From Lentisphaerota bacterium (lineage in GTDB: Bacteria > Verrucomicrobiota > Lentisphaeria > Victivallales > Victivallaceae): DNA of 34,223 nt. The number at the start of each line of letters is the position of its first letter. The first letter of the stretch is position 1. The translations under genes and the position numbers were made by a program. Shown here one piece after another: positions 17,408 through 25,211 of the stretch. A model generated the notes under the pieces. That model saw only the letters and a program-made list of their open reading frames with translations. It did not search any database and was not told where the DNA came from. The stretch lies in contig SUWJ01000024.1 in the NCBI GenBank assembly GCA_015061545.1, positions 1 through 34,223 on the forward strand, in the 5' to 3' direction.

Positions 17408-18559
17408 ATGCAGTCCATGATCTGTCCTATATGCGGCGGCAAGCTGGATTTGGTGCAGCCGGAAAATGTCGCCTGGTGCGAATGTGCAAACCTTCACGGC
17501 CAGGCGGTCACATTGCCCGGTATGCGGACGCTTTGTGCCAGCAGCAAATTTGCCAATATGCTGTGGCAGAAAGCGTACAACCAAACGCAGGAAAATCCCT
17601 CCAAACTCTGCCCCTCATGCCGCAGACCAATGAAAAGCGTTCCGCTGGAGTTGAACGGCAGCGAAGTGCTGGAACTGGATGTCTGCTGCCGCTGCCAGCT
17701 GGTCTGGTTCGACAGCGATGAGCTGGATAAATTGCCGAAGGAAGTTCCGGTGACAACGCCGGATGCGGAACTGCCGCAGCAGGCGCGTACCATCATGGCT
17801 CTGCATCAGGTTCAGGAGCAGAGCCGGGGAGTTGTTTCCGGATACGATGACGAGCCGGAAAATCCGTGGCAGTACCTTGCTGGAATCATGGGTTTTCCAA
17901 TCGAACAGAATATGCCTGCATTGCGGAACACACCGTATATAACGTGGCTGCTGGTGCTGATCTGTTTGACCGTATTCGGATTTACTTTCAGCAATCCCGA
18001 AGCGGCGGCGGCCAACTGGGGATTCATTCCGGAACAATGGATGCGTAAAGGCGGATTTACCTTGCTGAGTTCGGTCTTTATCCATGCAGATTTATGGCAT
18101 TTGCTGGGCAATATGTATTTTCTGCTGATCTTCGGAGATAACGTGGAAGATTTTATCGGCAAAAAGCGTTACCTGCTCCTGATCGTTCTATCGGAACTCT
18201 TTTCCACATTGCTCTATATAATATTCGCCCGCAACGGTGCAGTACCGTGCGTGGGGGCAAGCGGATTTATTTCCGGAGTCATCGCGCTTTATGCGGTGTT
18301 GTTTCCGCAAGTCAGAATCGTTTTTTGCAGTCGGTATTTTTGCACATTCCACTGGTGGGGAATGCCTGCATGGGTACTCTTTACCATCTGGATAATCATG
18401 CAAAGTGTTCTGGCGGTGCTGAGTGCGAAAGTCAGCAACGTAGCTTACACCGCACATATCGGCGGCGCATTACTCGGTCTGCTGGCAGGATTTATCATCC
18501 GGCGGCAGCAGAAAAAACAATTTTCTGCATCAGCAAAAAATCCACCGGCGGCCGGATGA
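17408..18559 (+). CDS. Rhomboid-family intramembrane serine protease with N-terminal zinc ribbon
   Basis: A 383-residue membrane protease. Residues 1-110 hold zinc-ribbon-like cysteines: CPIC near the N-terminus, then CPSC (68-71) and CCRCQLVWFDSDEL (93 on), the latter matching the zf-TFIIB type. A linker precedes about six hydrophobic segments from residue ~177. Rhomboid hallmarks are HADLWHLLGNMYFL (His226 on), catalytic Ser285 in GASGFISG and catalytic His350 in AHIGGALLG. The ribosome site is GCGGGG before the ATG. It is the last gene of the proS-nifU-nifS-DUF493 run, 23 nt after the DUF493 stop. Its substrate is unknown; the zinc-ribbon part probably sits in the cytoplasm. Confidence 0.92.
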   Translation: MQSMICPICGGKLDLVQPENVAWCECANLHGQAVTLPGMRTLCASSKFANMLWQKAYNQTQENPSKLCPSCRRPMKSVPLELNGSEVLELDVCCRCQLVWFDSDELDKLPKEVPVTTPDAELPQQARTIMALHQVQEQSRGVVSGYDDEPENPWQYLAGIMGFPIEQNMPALRNTPYITWLLVLICLTVFGFTFSNPEAAAANWGFIPEQWMRKGGFTLLSSVFIHADLWHLLGNMYFLLIFGDNVEDFIGKKRYLLLIVLSELFSTLLYIIFARNGAVPCVGASGFISGVIALYAVLFPQVRIVFCSRYFCTFHWWGMPAWVLFTIWIIMQSVLAVLSAKVSNVAYTAHIGGALLGLLAGFIIRRQQKKQFSASAKNPPAAG

Positions 18560-18613
18560 ACACTTTTCCGGCAACCGGTGTACAGTTCCTGATATTCAGC
18601 GGATAAAACTTAT

Positions 18614-18778
18614 TTATTTTACCGAGTTGAGCCGTTCCGCAAGATGGTGCTTCCTTTGAGTATATTCATTTTGGATAAGTCGAAATTCTGACTCCAGGAG
18701 TTCAAGCTCCTGTAATACTTCGAGCCTGATACGGGCGCGTTCAAGTTCATTGCTGATTTCTGCCGACGGATTTGACAT
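18614..18778 (-). CDS. Small coiled-coil ORF overlapping the end of the HTH gene
   Basis: A 54-residue ORF starting MSNPSAEISNEL and continuing with a Leu/Glu/Arg-rich, almost certainly helical coiled-coil stretch (RLEVLQELELLESEF) to the C-terminus NSVK. A strong Shine-Dalgarno GGAGG lies 4 nt before the ATG, and an in-frame TAA (18805-18803) upstream shows it is a separate frame. It lies in the -1 frame relative to the HTH ORF, whose own product in this stretch looks like low-quality out-of-frame sequence. It is therefore more likely to be the real coding frame here. Function unknown; a partner of the HTH protein is possible. Confidence 0.6.
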   Translation of the reverse strand: MSNPSAEISNELERARIRLEVLQELELLESEFRLIQNEYTQRKHHLAERLNSVK

Positions 18779-19248
18779 ACTGCCTCCATAAATGTTGTTT
18801 GTTTATGTTGCCGGCTCTTGCATTCGCGGCTGGACAGCAGCCGTGCAAGTTCCGGATTTTCTCTGCATTTGCGTTTTAATGCCTGCTGAACTGCCTGACG
18901 GGAAGTTTTGCGCTGACGGGCGATTTCCGAAAGGTTGAGATCCGGATTGTGGATCATCTTTTCCAGCAGCTCCAAAGTCAGCGAATCAAGATTGAGCATA
19001 TAACTTATAACTTCCAGCAGATCGTTGCGGGAATACTCCAGCTTTTCCCCGTTGAGCTTGCGTTTACGGTGGGTCTTCAGCTCTTCAATAAGTTCGCGGT
19101 TTTCAGAATCCTGCAGTTCTTCGGAAAAGCTCGACATCTGATCGGTCAGCAGCTCGGGATCGGCAGCATCTTTGCACCACTTCTTTTCGCGGCACGAGCG
19201 GCAGACCGGATCTTTCTCCGATCGGTAATGCCCATAACAAGCAGACAT
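18619..19248 (-). CDS. Cys-rich N-terminus plus helix-turn-helix protein, possibly frameshifted at its end
   Basis: A 209-residue ORF of unknown family. The N-terminus has a compact metal-site pattern, Cys4, His7, Cys16, Cys19 and Cys25 (SACYGHY, PVCRSCREKKWC). An acidic helical linker follows, and residues ~93-128 form a clear helix-turn-helix (NLSEIARQRKTSRQAVQQAL). The start is firm: AAAAAGGAG precedes the ATG by 7 nt, downstream of a near-consensus promoter. The last ~56 residues overlap a better-looking coiled-coil ORF in another frame. A one-base deletion near 18830 would bring in the TAA at 18805-18803, just before that ORF, so the reading frame may be damaged or the gene may simply overrun. 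A DNA-binding regulator is the best guess. Confidence 0.65.
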   Translation of the reverse strand: MSACYGHYRSEKDPVCRSCREKKWCKDAADPELLTDQMSSFSEELQDSENRELIEELKTHRKRKLNGEKLEYSRNDLLEVISYMLNLDSLTLELLEKMIHNPDLNLSEIARQRKTSRQAVQQALKRKCRENPELARLLSSRECKSRQHKQTTFMEAVCQIRRQKSAMNLNAPVSGSKYYRSLNSWSQNFDLSKMNILKGSTILRNGSTR

Positions 19249-19282
19249 AGAATTACTCCTTTTTATTAAGTTAAACATTAAT

Positions 19283-19311
19283 ATTATATCACAAAAACCG
19301 GCAAAATGCAA
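19283..19311 (-). promoter_or_regulatory. Near-consensus promoter for the HTH gene
   Basis: On the minus strand TTGCAT (19311-19306), an exact 17-nt spacer and a perfect TATAAT (19288-19283). The predicted transcript start is about 25-30 nt before the ATG at 19248. The remainder of the 19249-19596 gap is A/T-rich, with runs of T at 19322-19340 and no convincing gene. Confidence 0.65.
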
Positions 19312-19460
19312 GTTTTAATTAGTTTTTTATTATTTTTTATCTTATTCTAACCGTTTTATTCCGCCGGTGCATCAACATTTCTGCGCCGTAATGGAAATTT
19401 TATCGCACGCAACAGCGCTGTTTATGAGTTATAAATTGGCGGTTTTGTCAACAAGCGTAC

Positions 19461-19488
19461 TTGCAAAAGAACAATATGATTGTATATT
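19461..19488 (+). promoter_or_regulatory. Predicted promoter for nadA
   Basis: TTGCAA (19461-19466), a 16-nt spacer and TATATT (19483-19488). The transcript would begin near 19495, leaving a leader of about 100 nt before nadA in which no known riboswitch was recognised. Confidence 0.4.
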
Positions 19489-19596
19489 TATTACAGAGTT
19501 CTGTTTAAGGCTGCGGAAAATATCGCCAATTAAAATCAATTGCGCTGCCCAACGGAATCAATCTGAAATAAGAGGTAAATCAAGGAGTTACCCGAC

Positions 19597-20508
19597 ATGA
19601 CTGATATGGAAATGATAAATCGGATCAACGAATTGCGTAAACTCCGCAAAGCGGTGATCCTTGCCCATAATTACGTTTCCGGCGAAGTACAGGATATTGC
19701 CGACTTTACCGGCGACTCGCTGGAGCTGAGTATCAAGGCCGCAGAATCCTCTGCGCCGGTGATCGTTTTTTGCGGGGTGTCGTTTATGGCGGAAACCGCC
19801 AAGCTGCTGGCGCCCGAAGCCGTGGTGCTGCTGCCCGAACCCACCGCAGGTTGCCCCATGGCGGATATGGCCAGCGCCGAAGCGGTCCGGGAACTGCGCA
19901 AACAGCACCCCGATGCAATTTTTGTAGCCTATGTAAACACCACCGCAGCAGTTAAAGCCGAAGTGGATATTTGCTGTACATCTGCCAACGCCGCCAAGAT
20001 CGTTGCGGCGCTGCCTGCGGATAAGGAAATCGTTTTCCTGCCCGATCAGAATCTGGGCAGCAATGTAGCCAAAGAGCTGGGGCGGGAAATGATCCTCTTT
20101 CCGGGATATTGCCCCACCCATCACCGGATCGAACCGCAGCAGCTGCTGCAGACGCGCAGCCAGTACCCGGATTCGCCGATCGTGGTGCACCCGGAGTGCC
20201 CGGTAGAAGTTACTGCGCTGGCGGATGCGGCACTCAGCACAGGCGGAATGCTTAAATATGTTCGTGAAAATCCTGCGAACAGTTTTGTTATCGGTACCGA
20301 AACGGGGATCATTCACCGCTTGCGCAAAGAAAATCCCGACAAACAGTTTTACGCGCTGGCGCCTGCCCCCCGCTGCCCGAATATGAAGAAGATTTCGCTG
20401 GAAAGTATTCTCAAAGCGCTGGAAACCATGACGCCTGCGGTGGAGCTGCCTGCTGCGCTTATCGAACGCGCCAGACAGCCCATTGACCGTATGTTGGCGG
20501 CAAAATAA
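19597..20508 (+). CDS. nadA: Quinolinate synthase NadA
   Basis: Condenses iminoaspartate with dihydroxyacetone phosphate to quinolinate in de novo NAD synthesis, using an oxygen-sensitive [4Fe-4S] cluster. The 303-residue protein is of the compact NadA type. The three expected cluster ligands are Cys86 (AGCPMADM), Cys172 (PGYCPTHH) and Cys260 (APRCPNMKK). AHNYVSGEVQDIADFTGDSLEL at the N-terminus, YVNTTAAVKA and HPECPVEV are further family landmarks. AAGGAG precedes the ATG. nadB and nadC are not in the window. A single-gene transcript is likely, since a separate promoter and hairpin precede the next gene. Confidence 0.97.
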   Translation: MTDMEMINRINELRKLRKAVILAHNYVSGEVQDIADFTGDSLELSIKAAESSAPVIVFCGVSFMAETAKLLAPEAVVLLPEPTAGCPMADMASAEAVRELRKQHPDAIFVAYVNTTAAVKAEVDICCTSANAAKIVAALPADKEIVFLPDQNLGSNVAKELGREMILFPGYCPTHHRIEPQQLLQTRSQYPDSPIVVHPECPVEVTALADAALSTGGMLKYVRENPANSFVIGTETGIIHRLRKENPDKQFYALAPAPRCPNMKKISLESILKALETMTPAVELPAALIERARQPIDRMLAAK

Positions 20509-20532
20509 ATAAAAAAACGGTAAATTTTGCAT

Positions 20533-20579
20533 ATTGTCCCCTTAACGGGGTTGACAATCAGCAAGTTGTAATGTAAATT
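20533..20579 (+). promoter_or_regulatory. Promoter and overlapping inverted repeat before the second pseudopilin
   Basis: A perfect TTGACA (20551-20556), 17-nt spacer and TAAATT (20574-20579) form the likely promoter. ATTGTC (20533-20538) and GACAAT (20553-20558), with CCC/GGG pairing inside, form an inverted repeat whose right arm covers the -35 element. It could act as a terminator hairpin for nadA, lacking a T-run, or as an operator. Confidence 0.5.
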
Positions 20580-20634
20580 TAGTATGTAACAGTAATCAAG
20601 CGGGACTTATTTTTCAATAAAGGAGAAGAAAAAA

Positions 20635-21258
20635 ATGAAAAAGTCTTTTACTCTGATCGAACTGTTGGTGGTAATTGCCATCATCGCCATTCTTGCCGGT
20701 ATGCTGCTGCCTGCGCTGAGCGCTGCGCGTGAAAGCGCCCGCAATACCAGCTGCATCAACAACCTCAGTACGCTGGGCAAAGCTACGATCATGTTCAGCA
20801 ACAACAACGAAAGCAAGCTGCCCGGCGCCGCCACAGCAACTACCGCAACCAAGGAATCGACATACTATACAGGGACTCCTGTTTCCCAAAATAATCCTGC
20901 CGATGATGAGACTGCGGTCAAAAAGCTGCTGAAAGGTGGCTACATTACCGGCAGCCGTGTAAAGACCAATTTCTCCGATGCTTACAAAAAGTATTTCAAG
21001 TGCCCCTCCGACGTGCAGGATGAATTCACCGATACCACGCTGTCCTACTCCTGGGCGGTGATCGAAGAAGGTGTTGCCAAGCGCCGTATCGTGGGCCGCG
21101 ACAATCCCGGTTCCGCCATCTGGGCTGACATTGTTACGACTGATGCTGAGGACGGCAACCACCCCGCCGTGACCAACATTCTCTATCTGGGCGGCAACGT
21201 CAAGACCAAGACGCTGGGCGATGATAAACTCAGCAGCGTTGACGATGTAACTTATTGA
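20635..21258 (+). CDS. Prepilin-type N-terminal methylation-domain protein (second copy)
   Basis: A 207-residue paralogue of the protein at 4597. The leader MKKS precedes FTLIELLVV, with Glu at mature position 5 and a hydrophobic helix to about residue 28, then SAARESARN. The exported part shares KCPSD (122-126), [11 protein letters not shown] (153 on) and H-x9-GG (His176, Gly186-Gly187) with the first copy but is otherwise different and shorter. The residue before the cleavage site is Ser, not Gly. AAAGGAG lies upstream of the ATG, with its own promoter and a strong terminator, so it is transcribed alone and perhaps abundantly. Confidence 0.9.
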   Translation: MKKSFTLIELLVVIAIIAILAGMLLPALSAARESARNTSCINNLSTLGKATIMFSNNNESKLPGAATATTATKESTYYTGTPVSQNNPADDETAVKKLLKGGYITGSRVKTNFSDAYKKYFKCPSDVQDEFTDTTLSYSWAVIEEGVAKRRIVGRDNPGSAIWADIVTTDAEDGNHPAVTNILYLGGNVKTKTLGDDKLSSVDDVTY

Positions 21259-21289
21259 CAGTTGCGCTTAAAGCATAAATTTTCCCGAG

Positions 21290-21325
21290 CTGCTGCAAGA
21301 CTTCAGGTTTTGCAGCAGTTTTTTT
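21290..21325 (+). terminator. Rho-independent terminator after the second pseudopilin
   Basis: CTGCTGCAA (21290-21298) pairs perfectly with TTGCAGCAG (21310-21318), loop 11 nt, followed by seven T residues (21319-21325). It stops rightward transcription before the convergent enolase-superfamily gene. Confidence 0.9.
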
Positions 21326-21341
21326 ATTGCGTAACTTCTTG

Positions 21342-22622
21342 TCAATAGCCCAGTCCGGCGCGGTTAAGAATGGCTTGCAGATCTATCCTGCCGTTGCGCC
21401 GTTCGTACAATCCGGGGCGGAGCTTTTCATCCTCCAGCGAAGCGGCAGGGTAAAATTGCGGAGCGTTGCACTCCACCCCCATAATGGTTCCGAATTGTGC
21501 CGCCAGCAACGCGTGGGGAACTGTTGCCAGCATCGGGTTGGTCAAATCCTGCACCATAAGCTGCATATTGTGCTGTTTTGCCCAGCAGCCGGAGAGCAGC
21601 GCCCCGGTTTGAGTTTTGCAAACTTTAAGCGCCACACCGTTCCAGCCCAGTTGATGACCGAGTTTGACCAGGCGCCAATCGTGGGCGCTTTCGTCCATAA
21701 ATAACGGTTTGCGCTGCGAGCAGGAGTGTACGTCGATCAAGTTATTTTCCAGATCATAGGGAAATGGCTGCTCAACATAGAGCAGCAGATCATAAATTTC
21801 GGGCGCATTATTCTTCAATTTATCCAGAATATCATTTACATAATCAATACTGCGCACCATACAGTTGAAATCAGGCGAAATTGCCCGGCAATTATATTTC
21901 AGGGCAATAGCTCCGACTTCGGTCAGGCGCTGATAATCCCACTCTGCATTGCAGCCGGTAAGTTTGATCTTCAAACATTGCAGTCCGTCGCGCTCGATCC
22001 ATTTTTCCAGCGATACCGGGTAGTTATCGGCAATTTCATCGCCGCAGCGCTCGTCCTCGCGCAAAAGATCTTTGCCGCCCACCAGATGCCACACCAATAA
22101 ACTCTCCGCAGCTTCGGGAACCAGAAAATCCTGCGGATAGAGTCCGGCAAAAGATTCATCCTGATAAAACCATGCCAGATCGTGCTGCATAAAATTCTGA
22201 TTATAAGTCTTATATGTCGGCAGATTTTTACTTATCCCCCAGGCGTCATGCAAAGCAATATCAAACGGCGAAGCACAGATCAAAGCCGCCAGATATGGCA
22301 TATTGATTTGCTTTTTCCGATTGAAGTTTTCCAGCAGCAGCGGCAGCGTTTCGTTCAGAAAAGTATACCCGCCGCTCATCGGATCGACCGTAAAATCAGG
22401 ATAAGATTCTGCCAGCAGACAACAAAATTCGCACATCATTTTTTCTCTGAATCCATAAGGCAGCTCCGACGGCCATGCCCAGGCTGCCGACAGCGGTGTT
22501 TCGCCCCGGCCGACTGCGCCGTAAACCGGGTATTCAACGTGAGCAATCAGAATCGAGTCTATAGTTTCGGCGCCGAATTTAAGATTCAGGCGCATTTTTA
22601 CCGGAATAAAATCTACTTTCAT
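21342..22622 (-). CDS. Enolase-superfamily enzyme (mandelate racemase/muconate lactonizing type)
   Basis: A 426-residue member of the enolase superfamily, whose enzymes abstract a proton alpha to a carboxylate using an Mg2+ site in a TIM barrel. Visible residues are the KxK pair Lys218/Lys220 (LKIKLTG), metal ligands Asp251 (SPDFN), Glu284 (YVEQPFP) and Asp310/Glu311 (FMDESAHDW), and a later Lys333 (ALKVCKT). The KxK/late-Lys pattern is that of the MLE and dipeptide-epimerase side rather than enolase itself. Likely roles are sugar-acid dehydration, cycloisomerisation or epimerisation; the substrate is not deducible. It is divergent from a GH43-like gene across 255 bp, which hints at shared control and a role in sugar breakdown. 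No strong Shine-Dalgarno site is seen. Confidence 0.82.
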   Translation of the reverse strand: MKVDFIPVKMRLNLKFGAETIDSILIAHVEYPVYGAVGRGETPLSAAWAWPSELPYGFREKMMCEFCCLLAESYPDFTVDPMSGGYTFLNETLPLLLENFNRKKQINMPYLAALICASPFDIALHDAWGISKNLPTYKTYNQNFMQHDLAWFYQDESFAGLYPQDFLVPEAAESLLVWHLVGGKDLLREDERCGDEIADNYPVSLEKWIERDGLQCLKIKLTGCNAEWDYQRLTEVGAIALKYNCRAISPDFNCMVRSIDYVNDILDKLKNNAPEIYDLLLYVEQPFPYDLENNLIDVHSCSQRKPLFMDESAHDWRLVKLGHQLGWNGVALKVCKTQTGALLSGCWAKQHNMQLMVQDLTNPMLATVPHALLAAQFGTIMGVECNAPQFYPAASLEDEKLRPGLYERRNGRIDLQAILNRAGLGY

Positions 22623-22799
22623 AACGCTGCTTTACTCATCTTATATTGCAGGAGTCGCCTTGCACATGATGGAAAAAATTCCACCATACCTGAGGATAAG
22701 ATAATTCAATTAATCAATATTGCAAATTTTCTTTGCCGTACAATCGGCACTCAAACAAAAATCAACACGCTTTTTCTTGCGGTAAAAGAACTACGCATC

Positions 22800-22827
22800 T
22801 TGAAATTTCTTAAAGATATGCTATCTT
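22800..22827 (+). promoter_or_regulatory. Predicted promoter for the GH43-like gene
   Basis: TTGAAA (22800-22805), a 16-nt spacer and TATCTT (22822-22827) lie about 50 bp before the ATG at 22878, in the intergenic region shared with the divergent enolase-superfamily gene. Confidence 0.4.
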
Positions 22828-22877
22828 TATTTGGATATAAAAATAATGGAACAATGTATTGAGAAAACAGCAGTCTT

Positions 22878-24305
22878 ATGAAATCAGATCTCTATTGCAA
22901 TCCGGTACCGCTGCCCGATCTGACATTGGGCATGGGCAGAGTATTTCCTGATCGCCTTTCAGCAGGTTACATTGCGCAAAATTGCGATTACCGCGAAGTT
23001 GCCGATCCTGAAATACTGCCTTACGAAGGCAAATACTATGCGTATATGTCGTGCCGCCAGGTCTATGTATCGGAAGATCTGATCCATTGGGATTATCAGC
23101 CTTTGGAAATCGATTTTCCGCTGGGCTATGCGCCATGCGTTACTTGCTGCGGAAAAAATATTTATATTACCAGCTCCATAAGATACGGCGAAAAATATGC
23201 CCGCATCTACGCTGCCGAACACCCAACGGGCCCCTTCAAAACGCTGGGGATCCCCAAGGATAAATACGGCAAACCCATTGAAGATTTTCTGGATCCGGCG
23301 CTGTTTACCGATGACGACAACCGGGTATATCTCTATTGGGGGTATGCGCCGCTCGGCGGAGGGATCTTCGGCATGGAAGTAGATCCGCAGCACCCCGACT
23401 GCGGAATCAGCGATATTGTAAAACTCTTTGATCTGGAAAGCAAAAATCCCTGGGAACACTTCGGCAGACATGGCGAAGTGACCGATTTCGGCTGGAACGA
23501 AGGGGCTTCCATGTACAAATACAACGGGGTCTATTATCTGCAATACGCCTCCTGCGGGACCCGTTTTCCCAATTACGCCATCGGAGTATATATGCTTGAC
23601 TCCCCGCTGGGGCCCGTCAAAAAACCTGCCACGCTGCTTTGCTGCAATCCCCACGGGGTGGTGTCAGGCACCGGTCACGGCGGAATGTTTACCGGGCCCG
23701 ACGGCAAACCGTGGCAAACTTACAGCGTACTGGTTCATCGGCTGCATTACTTTGAACGGCGCATCGGCATCGACCCCGTGAGCTTTGACGAAAACGGTGT
23801 GCCGAAAGTGGAAGTCAGCGATTCACCCCGTTCGGTAAGCGCAGGTAAAGTTGATCTGGTCAATGCGGCGGCGTGGAAAAACAGCGCAGTTTCCAGTTAT
23901 CAGCCACATACGCCGGGCTTTTATGCCCTCGACGAGTGTCTGCACACGGCGTGGTTTCCCCAAGTTGAGGACAAACAGCCGCACTTTACGGTGGATTTGG
24001 AACGGGATTTCACCATCCACGCCCTGCGTTTGATCTGGGCGGAAGATAATGCCGATGTCCGAAACAATATCCAATACGGTCCGGTCAACTATCGGGTGAA
24101 CTTTCTGGACAACAACGGTAACGTGCTGGATTTTACCATCGACAAAAGCAGCAATCAACGCGATCTGGCGGTGGAATTTCTGCAAATCGCCCCGATAACA
24201 GCCCGATATGTGCAGCTGACAATATTGCGCGGCAGCAATCCGATGGTTTACGGGTTGAGCGATCTGGCTGTATTTACCGAACCGCGCACCATGGGCAATC
24301 AATAA
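22878..24305 (+). CDS. GH43-like glycoside hydrolase with C-terminal F5/8C-type domain
   Basis: A 475-residue protein with a five-bladed propeller of the GH43 type (arabinofuranosidases, xylosidases and related exo-enzymes) followed by a discoidin-like binding domain. The three expected acidic residues are visible: Asp43 (VADPEIL, base), Asp139 (FLDPALF, pKa modulator) and Glu208 (WNEGASM, acid). The VSGTGHGGMFTGPDGKPW segment is also typical. From about residue 325 the sequence (FYALDECLHTAWF, HFTVDLERDFTIHALRLIW) fits an F5/8 type C carbohydrate-binding fold. No signal peptide is evident. It diverges from the enolase-superfamily gene; cdaA follows after 24 nt and may share its transcript. 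Confidence 0.85.
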   Translation: MKSDLYCNPVPLPDLTLGMGRVFPDRLSAGYIAQNCDYREVADPEILPYEGKYYAYMSCRQVYVSEDLIHWDYQPLEIDFPLGYAPCVTCCGKNIYITSSIRYGEKYARIYAAEHPTGPFKTLGIPKDKYGKPIEDFLDPALFTDDDNRVYLYWGYAPLGGGIFGMEVDPQHPDCGISDIVKLFDLESKNPWEHFGRHGEVTDFGWNEGASMYKYNGVYYLQYASCGTRFPNYAIGVYMLDSPLGPVKKPATLLCCNPHGVVSGTGHGGMFTGPDGKPWQTYSVLVHRLHYFERRIGIDPVSFDENGVPKVEVSDSPRSVSAGKVDLVNAAAWKNSAVSSYQPHTPGFYALDECLHTAWFPQVEDKQPHFTVDLERDFTIHALRLIWAEDNADVRNNIQYGPVNYRVNFLDNNGNVLDFTIDKSSNQRDLAVEFLQIAPITARYVQLTILRGSNPMVYGLSDLAVFTEPRTMGNQ

Positions 24306-24329
24306 AAAATTCAGGAGTAAACAGCATCA

Positions 24330-25208
24330 ATGGATTGGGAAATAATCTGGAATTCCATAGTGGACTATATCCGCGTGGGGATCGAATTTCTGCTGATAAC
24401 CTTTGTTATCTACAAGATCCTTTATTATCTGCGCGGAACCCGTGCGGTAAACGTGCTGGCGGGGTTGATCGTAGGATTTCTGGCGCTGTCGATCCTCGCC
24501 AATCTTTTGGGGCTGAACGTATTGCGTTGGATGCTCGACAGTTTTATGGAGTTGATGGCGTTTACGATCATTGTTATCTTTCAGCCTGAACTGCGCCGCG
24601 CATTCGCCCAGCTGGGCAGTTTCACCTTTTTCCGCCGCAACCGTAAGCGGGAAACGATCAGCGAACTGCTGCTGGCAGTCAAAGCCATGTCGGGGCGCCG
24701 GGTCGGCGCGATCATCGTTATCGAGCGCCGTATCGGGATGCGCGCCATTGTGGAAGATGCCATCAAGCTGGACTGCAAACTCAGCAGCTGGCTGCTGCAG
24801 TCGATCTTCTATCCCAATTCGCCGCTGCATGACGGGGCGGTGATCGTGCGCAACGACCGCATCGTTGCTGCCCGGGCGATCCTGCCGCTGTCACGGGATG
24901 CCAACCTCTCGCGCACCATGGGCACCCGACACCGCGCCGCGCTGGGTATAACCGAAGAAACGGATGCGGCAGTAGTGGTCGTCAGCGAAGAAACCGGCGA
25001 CATAAGCATTGCCTGCCGCGGAGCGATCATGCGCGGCATCTCGGAAAAAAATCTGGAAAACGAACTCAACAAACTTCTGTTGAGCAACGCCAATACCTCG
25101 GAATCGCTTACCGATATTCTTGGCTCGCTGGATGAAACCGAAGGCGAAGTGGACTTCCACGGCGATGAAGATCCTGACAAGATAAACAATGCTGCGGAGA
25201 GGAATTAA
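24330..25208 (+). CDS. cdaA: Diadenylate cyclase CdaA
   Basis: Membrane enzyme that makes cyclic di-AMP from two ATP. Three hydrophobic segments (about residues 17-33, 40-60 and 70-85) precede the DAC domain, whose signature motifs are LHDGAVIV (Asp168-Gly-Ala) and GTRHRAALG (Arg200-His-Arg). The 292-residue length fits. An AGGAG ribosome site lies upstream of the ATG. It is followed after 3 nt by the YbbR-type cdaR gene, the conserved pairing, in which CdaR modulates the cyclase. No phosphodiesterase or glmM is present in the window. Confidence 0.96.
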   Translation: MDWEIIWNSIVDYIRVGIEFLLITFVIYKILYYLRGTRAVNVLAGLIVGFLALSILANLLGLNVLRWMLDSFMELMAFTIIVIFQPELRRAFAQLGSFTFFRRNRKRETISELLLAVKAMSGRRVGAIIVIERRIGMRAIVEDAIKLDCKLSSWLLQSIFYPNSPLHDGAVIVRNDRIVAARAILPLSRDANLSRTMGTRHRAALGITEETDAAVVVVSEETGDISIACRGAIMRGISEKNLENELNKLLLSNANTSESLTDILGSLDETEGEVDFHGDEDPDKINNAAERN

Positions 25209-25211
25209 GCC

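Noticed and set aside
19367..19600. 77-codon plus-strand ORF before nadA
   Set aside because: No ribosome site, no recognisable features, and it overlaps the nadA promoter and start.
22182..22862. Plus-strand ORF opposite the enolase-superfamily gene and its intergenic region
   Set aside because: It is antisense to a protein with a full set of active-site residues and has no family resemblance.
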